DNA of 64,000 nucleotides from Phycisphaerae bacterium. Lineage in GTDB: Bacteria > Planctomycetota > Phycisphaerae > Phycisphaerales > UBA1924. Within the stretch, counting starts at the first letter, position 1; every line of letters begins with the position of its first letter. Shown one piece after another: positions 12,029-20,802 of this stretch. The translations under genes and the position numbers were made by a program. The notes beneath the pieces are model-generated. The model made no database searches. It was not told the DNA's origin and worked only from the letters and a program-made list of their open reading frames with translations. The stretch lies in assembly GCA_030432905.1 (NCBI GenBank), contig JAUILU010000003.1, positions 248,001 through 312,000 on the forward strand, written 5' to 3'.

Positions 12029-12151
12029 GGCACTCCTTCATCCCCGTTTGCTTGCCGCTGAGAGGCCGGGGGGCTATTGTTTGCCCCTCATACGAGGCCG
12101 GTCGTATCGGGCGACCATCAAGGTTTTTTGCCCAGTTTTTGGAGCGCGTTC
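12029..12151. other. Gap between atpZ-like and atpI-like genes with small hairpins
   Basis: This 123-base gap holds a perfect six-base stem (ATACGA at 12090-12095 with TCGTAT at 12102-12107, loop GGCCGG) and a second possible G/C-rich stem just before it. T runs at 12124-12129 and 12136-12140 are displaced from the stem, so a classical terminator is not clear. It may partly uncouple alaS-atpZ from the genes behind it. Confidence 0.35.
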
Positions 12152-12592
12152 GTGAGCGTGTCTGCGGTCACAGCCAACCAACCCAACCGGTCGCTCTACG
12201 CGGGGCTGATGCTTGGCGCTGCATTGGCCGCGGGCGGCTGCGCGTTCGCCGTCGCCCACTTTACGGGCGGCCCCGATACCCCCACTCTGATGATCGCGGT
12301 CCTCGTGGCGGTTGTGTCGCTGCTCGGGCTGCTGCCGATCTTGGTCCGGTCTGCTGAATACTTCGGCATGGCGGTCCTCGGCGCGTCGATGGCCCGGCTC
12401 CTGCTGGCCATGTTCGCGGCGATGATCCTGACCGAAGTCAGCGGCGTCGAAAGCCGACCCGTCTGGCTCGCGACTGTCGCCGGCATGGGGCTTACGCTCA
12501 TCGTTGAATCCGCTTCGGCGACCATGATCCTGTTGTCTATCGAACGCAAGAAAGCTGGCGCGACCAGCCTGGAGTCGAGCACGACATGCTAA
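12152..12592 (+). CDS. AtpI-like membrane protein of the ATP synthase operon
   Basis: A 146-residue protein with four hydrophobic helices (about residues 16-36, 48-68, 72-97 and 105-127) in the second operon position, where AtpI usually sits. Sequence support for the AtpI family is weak; the call rests mainly on topology and position. I start at GTG 12152 because GGAG at 12141-12144 is seven bases upstream. A longer TTG-started frame from 12077 has no such site. The stop overlaps the atpB start by seven bases (ATGCTAA), so the two are translationally coupled. Confidence 0.65.
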   Translation: MSVSAVTANQPNRSLYAGLMLGAALAAGGCAFAVAHFTGGPDTPTLMIAVLVAVVSLLGLLPILVRSAEYFGMAVLGASMARLLLAMFAAMILTEVSGVESRPVWLATVAGMGLTLIVESASATMILLSIERKKAGATSLESSTTC

Positions 12593-13515
12593 ACACACTC
12601 ACGCACACACTCGCCGCGGCGGACCCATCCCAGCACGTGTGGAACCACGTCTTCTGGAAGTCCGAGAGCGGCTACTGGCTCTGGTCGGGCAACCAGGGCA
12701 ACCTCGTGCTCAGCGGCATCATCCTGATCTTCGGCATGATCTGGGTCTCCAAGCACGTCGCCACGGGCGATGTCCAGAAAGACGGCGCCGGCGCGTTCGT
12801 CACCAAGAACCGCTTCGCTCACATGATCGAGGTCATGTGCGTGTACCTCCGCGATGAGGTCGCCCGCCCGCTGCTTCACGACCGCACCGACAAGCTCATG
12901 CCGTTCCTCTGGACGGTCTTCTTCTTCATCCTCGTCAACAACCTGCTCGGCCTGATTCCGATCATGGACGTCCTGCACCTGCTCGTGCCCGCTTGGCGCG
13001 AGGGCCACATGACCCCGGTCGGTGGCACCGCGACTCAGAACATCTGGGTCACGGGCGTGCTCGCCGCGATCGCGGCGGTTGTGTTCAACCTCGCCGCGAT
13101 TTCAAGGCTCGGCATCGGCGGCTACTTCAGCCACATGACCGGCGGCGCCCCCTGGTTCGTCGCCTGGATGATCTTCATCCTCGAGTTCTTGGGCCAGATC
13201 GTCATCAAGCCTGTCGCGCTTGCCATTCGTCTCTTTGCGAACATGACTGCGGGTCACATCCTGCTGGCCACGCTTCTTTCGTTCGTCGGTGTGGTCTGGA
13301 GTGAAGCCTTCATCGTGAAGGGGCCGGTCACGGTCATCTCGGTCGCGGGCGCGTTTGCGATCTTCATCCTCGAGATCTTCGTTGCCTTCCTGCAGGCCTT
13401 CATCTTCATGTTCCTCACCTCGGTGTTTATCTCCCTTATGGATCATCACGACGAGCATGGTCACGAGCACGAGCACGACCATGCCAGCGGCCACGAGCAC
13501 GCCAATGCTGCGTGA
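12586..13515 (+). CDS. atpB: ATP synthase Fo subunit a
   Basis: Subunit a forms the two proton half-channels beside the c-ring in the inner membrane. The 309-residue product has an N-terminal periplasmic segment, about five or six membrane helices, and the essential arginine in AIRLFANMTAGHILLA. PFLWTVFFFILVNNLLGLIP is the conserved earlier helix. The C-terminus carries an unusual tail with nine histidines in 25 residues (DHHDEHGHEHEHDH and GHEH), absent from standard subunit a; it may bind metal. It overlaps the preceding gene by seven bases and is followed by a hairpin before atpE. Confidence 0.95.
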   Translation: MLNTLTHTLAAADPSQHVWNHVFWKSESGYWLWSGNQGNLVLSGIILIFGMIWVSKHVATGDVQKDGAGAFVTKNRFAHMIEVMCVYLRDEVARPLLHDRTDKLMPFLWTVFFFILVNNLLGLIPIMDVLHLLVPAWREGHMTPVGGTATQNIWVTGVLAAIAAVVFNLAAISRLGIGGYFSHMTGGAPWFVAWMIFILEFLGQIVIKPVALAIRLFANMTAGHILLATLLSFVGVVWSEAFIVKGPVTVISVAGAFAIFILEIFVAFLQAFIFMFLTSVFISLMDHHDEHGHEHEHDHASGHEHANAA

Positions 13516-13527
13516 ATAACGGGCCGA

Positions 13528-13545
13528 GCCCGCTTGATTGCGGGC
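13528..13545 (+). promoter_or_regulatory. Intercistronic hairpin atpB-atpE
   Basis: GCCCGC (13528-13533) pairs with GCGGGC (13540-13545) around a TTGATT loop, without a T tract. It lies in the atpE leader and could stabilise the segment encoding the highly expressed c subunit. Confidence 0.5.
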
Positions 13546-13604
13546 ATGTCACCCCGCTTGTGCAACAACGTTTGCCCCAAAGGGGCACTGAAAGGAATCG
13601 CAGA

Positions 13605-13922
13605 ATGAACCTCAAGAACATCACAAAGTCGGCCGTCCTCACCGCCGCCACCTCGGCGATGCTTCTTCCTGTCGCCGCTCTGGCACAGGACGGCGCCGCA
13701 GCAGCAGGCTCAGGCACCGGCAAGGGCCTTGCCGTTCTCGGCGCTGGCCTGGCAGTCCTCGGCGGCGGCCTCGGTATCGGCCTCGTCGGCAAGGGCGCTG
13801 TTGAGTCGATCGCACGTCAGCCAGAGGCGGCGGGCAAGATCCAGATCAACATGATCCTCGCGGCAGCCCTCATCGAAGGTGCGACCCTCTTCGCGGTCGC
13901 CGTCGGCTTCCTCGCCAAGTAA
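13605..13922 (+). CDS. atpE: ATP synthase Fo subunit c, with signal-like leader
   Basis: Subunit c forms the rotor ring that carries protons. The product is 105 residues. The first 27 (MNLKNITKSA...LLPVAALAQ) look like a cleavable signal peptide. The mature hairpin follows: a Gly-rich helix (GAGLAVLGGGLGIGLVG), a polar loop (ARQP), and a second helix with ion-binding Glu91 in ALIEGATLF. The glycine motif and lack of an obvious Na+ signature favour proton coupling, an inference. AAAGGA at 13591-13596 lies eight bases before the ATG, which decides the start; an upstream in-frame ATG at 13512 lacks one. Hairpins flank the gene on both sides. Confidence 0.95.
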   Translation: MNLKNITKSAVLTAATSAMLLPVAALAQDGAAAAGSGTGKGLAVLGAGLAVLGGGLGIGLVGKGAVESIARQPEAAGKIQINMILAAALIEGATLFAVAVGFLAK

Positions 13923-13930
13923 CACATTCT

Positions 13931-13956
13931 GCCTCGCGCTCTCACGGGCGCGAGGC
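13931..13956 (+). promoter_or_regulatory. Intercistronic hairpin atpE-atpF
   Basis: A perfect nine-base stem, GCCTCGCGC (13931-13939) with GCGCGAGGC (13948-13956), eight-base loop, starts nine bases after the atpE stop. There is no T tract, so it is more likely an mRNA 3'-end stabiliser or processing site, or a partial attenuator, than a full terminator. It would help make far more c than b subunit. Confidence 0.6.
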
Positions 13957-14016
13957 GGCTTCTGACTTATGTTTCACCCGAGCAAGAACGCTCGATTACG
14001 CATCTGGAGAAAACGC

Positions 14017-14730
14017 ATGGGCCGCGACCCGCTCCTCCAACTCTCTGTCGGCATCGCAATGGGTGCCCCGGTTCAGATCGTCCTCGCACAAGAGGGTCAT
14101 GACGAGCCAGACCCGCACGCCGCAGATGACCACGCAGCCGACTCGCACGGCGAAGATACCCACGCGCACGGCGATGACACGCACGCCTCGCACGACGACG
14201 GGCACCACGGCGCTCACGAAGAAGTCGGCGCGATCCCGACCACCAAGCAAGGTGTCGTCACAGGCATCACCGCAGTCATCGTCTTCTGCCTCGTGCTCGC
14301 CGTCCTCGGCGGCAAGGTCTGGCCGACCATCGCCAAGGGCCTCGACGAGCGTGAGAAGAAGATCCGCGACGAGATCGAGTCCGCCGAGGAAGCACGCAAG
14401 CAGGCCAAGGATGCGCTCGACTCGTACGAGAAATCGCTCGGCGAGGCACGCGCCGAGGCTCAGCAGATGCTCGAGCAGGCCAAGAGCGATCAGCAGAAAC
14501 TCACAGCTGAGCTCAAGGCGAAGGCCGAGGTTGAGCTGGGTGCGATGAAAGAGAAAGCGCAGCGTGAGATCGAATCCGCCAAGCGTGCAGCGGTCGCCGA
14601 GATCTACAGCGAGGCCGCCACGCTCGCGACAACTGTCGCAGGCAAGATCCTCGCACGTGAAGTTTCGTCCGGTGACCAGCAGCGCCTGGTCGATGAAGCC
14701 GTCGCCGAGTTGAGCGGCGCAGGTCAGTAA
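14017..14730 (+). CDS. atpF: ATP synthase Fo subunit b with His-rich N-terminal extension
   Basis: Subunit b is the peripheral stalk linking Fo to F1. From the ATG at 14017 the protein has 237 residues: a signal-like stretch (LLQLSVGIAMGAPVQIVLAQ), then a 45-residue His/Asp-rich segment with 11 histidines (for example HAADDHAADSHGEDTHAHGD), one membrane helix (GVVTGITAVIVFCLVLAVLG), and a long charged coiled coil (DEREKKIRDEIESAEEARKQ onward). Usual length is about 160-180. GGAGA at 14006-14010, six bases upstream, supports this start over the ATG at 13969. The His-rich part should face the periplasm if the helix is inserted normally. Confidence 0.9.
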   Translation: MGRDPLLQLSVGIAMGAPVQIVLAQEGHDEPDPHAADDHAADSHGEDTHAHGDDTHASHDDGHHGAHEEVGAIPTTKQGVVTGITAVIVFCLVLAVLGGKVWPTIAKGLDEREKKIRDEIESAEEARKQAKDALDSYEKSLGEARAEAQQMLEQAKSDQQKLTAELKAKAEVELGAMKEKAQREIESAKRAAVAEIYSEAATLATTVAGKILAREVSSGDQQRLVDEAVAELSGAGQ

Positions 14731-14746
14731 ACGCAAGGAGTCCGCG

Positions 14747-15367
14747 ATGCCCCTGACCGAATCACGCCCCGACGCTCTCGCCCAGACCTACGCGCAGAGT
14801 ATCTACGAACTCGCCAACAGCACCGGCGGTCAGAGCACCGTCGAACAGGTGCTCGGCGAGCTCGAAGACGTCCTTGAGATGGCCCGCGCCGACTCGAACT
14901 TCAACGAGTTCCTGTCCTCGCGTGTACTCAAGGTCTCCGACCGCACCAAGTCGATCGACGCGATCTTCGGCGGCAAGGTCCACGACCTCACGCTCAAGAC
15001 ACTCAAGGTCCTCAATGAGAAGGCTCGCCTCTCACACCTGATCCCGATCGTCGGCGCACTCGATGTGCTCGTACAGAAAGCGATGGGACGCGTCGAGGTC
15101 GATCTCTACACCGCTGCCCCGATCGATTCCGGCGAACTCGCCAAGATCAAAGAGCAGCTCAAGGCATCGCTCGGCAAAGAAGCGATCGTTCACCCGTACA
15201 CCGACGCATCGATGATCGGCGGCGTCAGGCTTCAGATCGGTGACACGCTGATCGACGCGTCGCTGCAGACGAGGCTCCGCAAGATGCGCGACTGCCTCGC
15301 CGAAGAAGGCGGCGCCGCGCTCCGCGAAGCGGCCCACCGCACCATCGATAACTCAGTCTCCGAGTAA
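14747..15367 (+). CDS. atpH: ATP synthase F1 subunit delta (OSCP)
   Basis: Subunit delta joins the b stalk to the top of the F1 head. The 206-residue product has the OSCP pattern: YAQSIYELANSTGGQSTVEQ at the start, a middle FLSSRVLKVSDRTKSIDAIF, and the C-terminal signature VHPYTDASMIGGVRLQIGDTLIDASLQTRL. AAGGAG precedes the ATG. It is the last atp gene here; alpha, gamma, beta and epsilon genes, which normally follow, are absent and pgk comes next after 60 bases. Confidence 0.92.
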   Translation: MPLTESRPDALAQTYAQSIYELANSTGGQSTVEQVLGELEDVLEMARADSNFNEFLSSRVLKVSDRTKSIDAIFGGKVHDLTLKTLKVLNEKARLSHLIPIVGALDVLVQKAMGRVEVDLYTAAPIDSGELAKIKEQLKASLGKEAIVHPYTDASMIGGVRLQIGDTLIDASLQTRLRKMRDCLAEEGGAALREAAHRTIDNSVSE

Positions 15368-15390
15368 CTCGGAGCAACTTCACCAACACC

Positions 15391-15407
15391 GCCGCGACAA
15401 ACGCGGC
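15391..15407 (+). promoter_or_regulatory. Intercistronic hairpin atpH-pgk
   Basis: GCCGCG (15391-15396) pairs with CGCGGC (15402-15407) around ACAAA, four bases before the pgk Shine-Dalgarno AAGGAGG (15411-15417). It could tune pgk translation relative to atpH. No T tract. Confidence 0.45.
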
Positions 15408-15427
15408 CCCAAGGAGGACGGATCACC

Positions 15428-16636
<1,209 letters not shown>

Positions 16637-16663
16637 GACGACCCGACACAATCAAGCAATCGC

Positions 16664-16693
16664 AGTCGCCCGCAGCCGCGGGCGATTGTTTTT
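16664..16693 (+). terminator. Rho-independent terminator after pgk
   Basis: AGTCGCCCGC (16664-16673) pairs with GCGGGCGATT (16678-16687, one G-T wobble) around AGCC, followed by GTTTTT. Its T tract touches the stop codon of the convergent mutL gene. Confidence 0.85.
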
Positions 16694-18557
16694 ATCTGCG
16701 GTGAAAGAGCTTCTCGAGATCGTACAAAGAGAGCCGAACCGAGGTCGGTCTGCCGTGCGGGCAACTCGATGACCGCTCGACTTCGTCGCGCAGCTCCATC
16801 AGTCTTGTGAGCTCGTCGGGGTTGAGCCGATCGCCAGCCTTCACCGCGGCCTTGCAGCTCATCATGTCAACGACGTCCCGCATCGCCTCTTCGCTCGTCG
16901 GAGGCACCTCGCTCTGAACCGCAAGTTCGAGCAGGTCATTCATGAACGGCTGGACCTCGACGTTGCGATCGAACAGGAAGCTCGGGAACGACGAGACCCC
17001 CACCGCCGTTGGCCCCATCTCGCGGGCCTCGATGCCGATTTTCTCGAGCAGTTCCGTGATCGTATCGAGCGCTTCCAGCTGTGCCGGCGAGACCTCGATG
17101 ACCTCGGGCGTCAGAAGCTGCTGGCTCTCGAGCTTGCCCCGGCTGAGCCGTTCAATGAGGTACTCGAACATCACCCGCTCGTGCAGCGCGTGCTGATCCA
17201 CGATCACCACGCCGTCCTGGTCCTGCGTCACGACGTAGCTCTGATGGATCTGCAGGTGCGCCGAGGGCCGCGACTCGATGAACGAAGCCGTCGGCGATTC
17301 CGCAGCGGGCTGAACACTCTCGCTCGCCGTCTCTTCCTCGGGCGTTTCGTCGTCGGACTGCTTCGTCGGCTCCATCGCGGCGCGGAGCGCTTCGTACGAC
17401 AACCGACTCTGCACCGCGCTGGGCACATCGCGCCGAAAGAAATCGACCATCTGCTGCGGATCGACGTCGCCAGTGCGTCCTGCGCCGGGCAATGGCTCGA
17501 ACGAGGAACTCGGTCTTGTAAACGCGGCGACAGTCGGCGTGAGGTCGGCCTTCTGGAGCGCCTCTTTGACCGCCCGGTGCACGACGCTGTGAACATGCCC
17601 CGAGTCGCGGAAGCGGACCTCGGCCTTGGCGGGATGGACGTTGACATCGACGCCCTCGGGCGACATCTCCAGCATGAGCACCGCGGTCGGGTATCGGCTG
17701 TGCTCCATCAGGCCCCGGTACGCCTCTTTGAGCGCGTGCTGGATGGTGCGGTCCTTGATTGGTCTGCCGTTGACGAAAATGTGCTGTGCGATTGCGGTCG
17801 GGCGTGCGATCTCGGGCTTGCCGACCAATCCCCAGAGCGCGATGCCGCGCGAGTCGTCGAATGTGTCGGCGGAAGCAACCAGCAACTGAGGCTCGAGTTC
17901 TTTGCCTATCACCGCCAGCGCACGATCACGCGGGTCCTGCCCGGGCTCGACATCAAGAAGCGTCTTGCCCTCGGACACGATCACAAAGCCGACCGACGGG
18001 TTCGCCATCGCAAGCTCACGGACCGCCTTCAGACAACGCCCCCGCTCGGTCTGCGGCGTCTTCAGAAACTTCCGCCTCGCAGGCGTCGAGTAAAACAGAT
18101 TCCGCACCTCGATCGTCGTGCCGACCGGGCCCGATGCGGGGCGGACCGGCTCGACCTCGCCCGCGTTGCACCGGATCTCCGACGCCGAGGACTCTTCCTC
18201 TGTGCGGGAGCGGATCGTGAGGCGCGCAACCGATGAAATCGATGCGATCGCCTCGCCTCGGAATCCCATCGTGGCGATCCGATCGAGGTCCTCGGTGTCG
18301 GTGATCTTGCTCGTCGCGTGCGGCTCGATCGCCAAGGGCAATTCACCCGCGGGGATGCCCTTACCGTCGTCGGCGATGCGGATCAACTCGATGCCGCCCG
18401 ACTCGAGTTCGACACGGATTCGCGAAGCGCCGGCGTCAATCGAGTTCTCGACGAGTTCTTTGACAACCGACGCGGGCCGTTCGACCACCTCGCCCGCGGC
18501 GATCTGGCTGGCGACGGTTTTCGAGAGCTGCCGGATTGGCTTGCGGTCGGCGGACAT
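16692..18557 (-). CDS. mutL: DNA mismatch repair protein MutL
   Basis: MutL links MutS mismatch recognition to strand removal. From the ATG at 18557 the product has 621 residues. The GHKL ATPase domain shows catalytic E34 and N38 in VVKELVENSIDAGA, DDGKGI (63-68) and TMGFRGEA (96-103). A Glu/Pro-rich linker follows, then the dimerisation domain with the metal-site motif DQHALHERVMFE, which fits DQHA-x2-E-x4-E, plus CKAAVKAGD and CPHGRPT. It should therefore be a nicking MutL, as in bacteria without MutH. TACCAT sits exactly six bases before the ATG and there is no Shine-Dalgarno site, so a longer frame to 18617 is rejected. Confidence 0.95.
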   Translation of the reverse strand: MSADRKPIRQLSKTVASQIAAGEVVERPASVVKELVENSIDAGASRIRVELESGGIELIRIADDGKGIPAGELPLAIEPHATSKITDTEDLDRIATMGFRGEAIASISSVARLTIRSRTEEESSASEIRCNAGEVEPVRPASGPVGTTIEVRNLFYSTPARRKFLKTPQTERGRCLKAVRELAMANPSVGFVIVSEGKTLLDVEPGQDPRDRALAVIGKELEPQLLVASADTFDDSRGIALWGLVGKPEIARPTAIAQHIFVNGRPIKDRTIQHALKEAYRGLMEHSRYPTAVLMLEMSPEGVDVNVHPAKAEVRFRDSGHVHSVVHRAVKEALQKADLTPTVAAFTRPSSSFEPLPGAGRTGDVDPQQMVDFFRRDVPSAVQSRLSYEALRAAMEPTKQSDDETPEEETASESVQPAAESPTASFIESRPSAHLQIHQSYVVTQDQDGVVIVDQHALHERVMFEYLIERLSRGKLESQQLLTPEVIEVSPAQLEALDTITELLEKIGIEAREMGPTAVGVSSFPSFLFDRNVEVQPFMNDLLELAVQSEVPPTSEEAMRDVVDMMSCKAAVKAGDRLNPDELTRLMELRDEVERSSSCPHGRPTSVRLSLYDLEKLFHRR

Positions 18558-18563
18558 CGGGCA

Positions 18564-18569
18564 ATGGTA
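18564..18569 (-). promoter_or_regulatory. -10 box TACCAT six bases before mutL start (leaderless layout)
   Basis: On the minus strand TACCAT-TGCCCG-ATG. It shares a 37-base divergent gap with the HIT-gene box at 18583-18588, so the two polymerase footprints must overlap. Confidence 0.5.
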
Positions 18570-18582
18570 CGGCCCGCGGGTG

Positions 18583-18588
18583 TACACT
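18583..18588 (+). promoter_or_regulatory. -10 box TACACT six bases before HIT-gene start (leaderless layout)
   Basis: TACACT-GGCGGC-ATG. No Shine-Dalgarno site precedes the start at 18595. Confidence 0.5.
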
Positions 18589-18594
18589 GGCGGC

Positions 18595-19005
18595 ATGAGT
18601 GACACCGTCTTTGCCAAGATTATCCGGGGCGAAATCCCCTGCCACCGCGTCTATGAGGACGAGCACGTCCTGTCGTTTCTCGACGTCGGGCCGCTCTCGA
18701 CCGGGCACACGCTCGTCATCCCCAAAGAACCGGCTGTCACGCTAGGCGAGCTGTCGGATGAAGCCGCCGCCGCGATCGGTCGGGTGCTGCCAAGGATCTG
18801 CCGGGCCGTGATGAAGGCGACGGGCGCAACCGCGTACAACATCCTCCAGAACAACGGCAAGGACGCGCACCAGGAAGTCATGCACGTGCACTTCCACATC
18901 ATCCCGAAGCTCGGCAGCGGAGGTCTCGGGATCGGCTGGAAGGCCGGAGAGATCGACCACGCCGAGGCGGCCAAGCTCGCCGAGCAGATCGCGTCGAGCG
19001 TGTAA
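18595..19005 (+). CDS. HIT-family nucleotide hydrolase or transferase
   Basis: A 136-residue cytoplasmic protein with the full histidine-triad motif, HVHFHII, near residue 100, and the usual HIT opening (SDTVFAKIIRGEIPCHRVYE, DVGPLSTGHTLVIPK). HIT proteins cleave nucleoside phosphoramidates or dinucleotides; the exact substrate cannot be told. Length is typical. An open frame runs further upstream, but the family N-terminus and the TACACT box six bases away fix the start at 18595. It diverges from mutL across 37 bases and converges on birA. Confidence 0.9.
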   Translation: MSDTVFAKIIRGEIPCHRVYEDEHVLSFLDVGPLSTGHTLVIPKEPAVTLGELSDEAAAAIGRVLPRICRAVMKATGATAYNILQNNGKDAHQEVMHVHFHIIPKLGSGGLGIGWKAGEIDHAEAAKLAEQIASSV

Positions 19006-19017
19006 CCAGAACCAGCG

Positions 19018-19800
19018 CTACGCCGTGTGGATCAGACTGGTCGAAGCCGCGGGCAAGCGCTGCAAGCCCGCGGTTGTGCGCACGATGAGCGTGTTGGTCG
19101 GATCGATCGATTCGACGAGCCCGGTGATGCGCTTGCCGTTGTGCTCAAACGTTTGCGAAGTCCCGGTCAGCGTGTCGCGTGTGTGCCACTGGTCAGCAAG
19201 TGCCTTGGGTTCATCGCCAAGCTTGGCTTCCAGGTTCACAAGCACGCTCTTGATCATCGCGAGCCGATCGACCCGTGCGCCGAGTTGATGCAGAGAAACC
19301 GCCGACGTCTGCTTCGTGGTGTGCCAATCGTCCGAGTCCTGATGCGTGTTGATCCCGATGCCGAGCAGCGTCAGGTTGTCGCGCTGCTCGATCAGGATCC
19401 CCGCGATCTTTGCCCGCGATGGCCGATCGACAACATCGTTTGGCCAGCGGAGCCCGACGCGAGGCCCGGGGCCAACCTCGGCGCACGCATCGGCGACCGC
19501 GACACCCGCCGCCAGCGAGAGCTTCGGGCCGTCGATCTGCGTACGAAGCACGAGCGTCATCGAGATGCCTTTGCCGAGATCGTCCGCCCAGACTCGGCCC
19601 AGCCTGCCCCGGCCTCCGGTCTGGCGAGCCGCGATGCAGACAAGCCCCGCCTCGCCCGCGGCATGCCCCGCGGCGGCGTCCTGCGTCGAGCCCGTCTCGG
19701 CGAGCACGACCGCTCGGCTCAGACCCAGCACCTCAAGCGGAGCCGATATTTCTTCGACCGCGTCCGCCCACAAATGCAGCGGCGTATCAGACTCGTTCAT
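19018..19800 (-). CDS. birA: Biotin--[acetyl-CoA-carboxylase] ligase
   Basis: Attaches biotin to the carboxylase carrier protein. The 260-residue product has the catalytic core only: ETGSTQDAA (substrate loop), the biotin-adenylate motif GGRGRLGRVW, LRWPNDV with the conserved WPND, and AGILIEQ. There is no N-terminal helix-turn-helix, so unlike E. coli BirA it should not act as a repressor. Its start overlaps the nadC stop by four bases (ATGA), so both are made from one message. Confidence 0.9.
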   Translation of the reverse strand: MNESDTPLHLWADAVEEISAPLEVLGLSRAVVLAETGSTQDAAAGHAAGEAGLVCIAARQTGGRGRLGRVWADDLGKGISMTLVLRTQIDGPKLSLAAGVAVADACAEVGPGPRVGLRWPNDVVDRPSRAKIAGILIEQRDNLTLLGIGINTHQDSDDWHTTKQTSAVSLHQLGARVDRLAMIKSVLVNLEAKLGDEPKALADQWHTRDTLTGTSQTFEHNGKRITGLVESIDPTNTLIVRTTAGLQRLPAASTSLIHTA

Positions 19801-20738
19801 GACACCGGCTCGATATCAAGACGGACGTCAGCGGTGACCGCCTGGTGCGTGATCGCGCCGACACTGATGCGGTCTACACCCGACGCCGCGATGCCCGCGA
19901 TCGTGTCGAGCCTGACACCGCCCGAGGCTTCGAGCTTGATGCCGCTCTTCGCGTCGTCGCGCATCGAAACCGCGCGCCGCATGGTCTCCGGGGTCATGTT
20001 GTCCAGCAGCACGTAGTCAATCAGCCCTTGCTTCACCAGCAGAACCTGCTCGAACTGTTCCAGCGTGTCGACCTCGATCTCGAAGAACGCGCACGTTGAA
20101 GCGCTGGCTTTGGTCGCTGCTTCCATCACCCAGCCCGCGAGTTGATCGACAGGAATGTGCGCGATGTGGTTGTCTTTGATGAGCACCGCGTCGTGGAGCC
20201 CGAGCCTGTGCGAGGTGCCCCCGCCGCAACGGACCGCGTACTTCTCGAGCACGCGAAGCCCGGGTGTGGTCTTGCGTGTATCGAGCACTTCCACGCCGCT
20301 GCCCGCGCGGGCGACGAACTCGGCAGTAAGCGTCGCGATGCCCGTGAGCCTGCCAAGCAGATTCAGGATCGTGCGCTCGGCGGTGACGATCTGATCCAGC
20401 GGGCCGGCGAGTTCCGCGATGACACTGCCTGCTTTGCCCCGCTCGCCGTCGTTGAGCTTGGTATTGACCGTGACCGATGTCCCGAAGACCTTAAGCACGC
20501 GAGGGACCGCAGCCAGGCCCGCGACTACCGCATCCTGAGCGAGCATGATCTTGGCCACCGCGTTCTGTGACTTGCTGCCGGCGACTGATGCCGTCAGGTC
20601 GAGCCGCCCGGGCCCGATGTCCTCGTCGCGCGCCAGCTCCAGAAGCCGATCGACAAGTCCGGTCGCCGAGATCTCGTCGAAAAACGCCCGAAGGCTCTTC
20701 GGATCGGCGGACGATGGGCTTGTCAGAGAATCGGGCAT
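19797..20738 (-). CDS. nadC: Quinolinate phosphoribosyltransferase
   Basis: NadC makes nicotinate mononucleotide from quinolinate and PRPP, in de novo NAD synthesis. The 313 residues include the family motifs ERTILNLLGRLTGIAT, LDTRKTTPGLRVLEKYAV, and GGGTSHRLGLHDAVLIKDNH, plus a C-terminal barrel strand with EASGGVRLDTI. There is a short extra N-terminal tail. The ATG is preceded by TAGAAT at five bases and no Shine-Dalgarno site. It leads the nadC-birA operon and diverges from fabI. Confidence 0.94.
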   Translation of the reverse strand: MPDSLTSPSSADPKSLRAFFDEISATGLVDRLLELARDEDIGPGRLDLTASVAGSKSQNAVAKIMLAQDAVVAGLAAVPRVLKVFGTSVTVNTKLNDGERGKAGSVIAELAGPLDQIVTAERTILNLLGRLTGIATLTAEFVARAGSGVEVLDTRKTTPGLRVLEKYAVRCGGGTSHRLGLHDAVLIKDNHIAHIPVDQLAGWVMEAATKASASTCAFFEIEVDTLEQFEQVLLVKQGLIDYVLLDNMTPETMRRAVSMRDDAKSGIKLEASGGVRLDTIAGIAASGVDRISVGAITHQAVTADVRLDIEPVS

Positions 20739-20743
20739 GGTTC

Positions 20744-20749
20744 ATTCTA
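20744..20749 (-). promoter_or_regulatory. -10 box TAGAAT five bases before nadC start (leaderless layout)
   Basis: On the minus strand TAGAAT-GAACC-ATG. The box is close to the TATAAT consensus. Confidence 0.5.
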
Positions 20750-20767
20750 CGCGGCGTACTCGGCCCC

Positions 20768-20773
20768 TAGGAT
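20768..20773 (+). promoter_or_regulatory. Possible -10 box TAGGAT for fabI
   Basis: TAGGAT would start the fabI mRNA about 23 bases before its ATG, leaving room for the AAGGAG ribosome site at 20789-20794. No clear -35 is seen. Confidence 0.35.
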
Positions 20774-20802
20774 GCCTTCCCAACACGCAAGGAGATCGCT
20801 CG

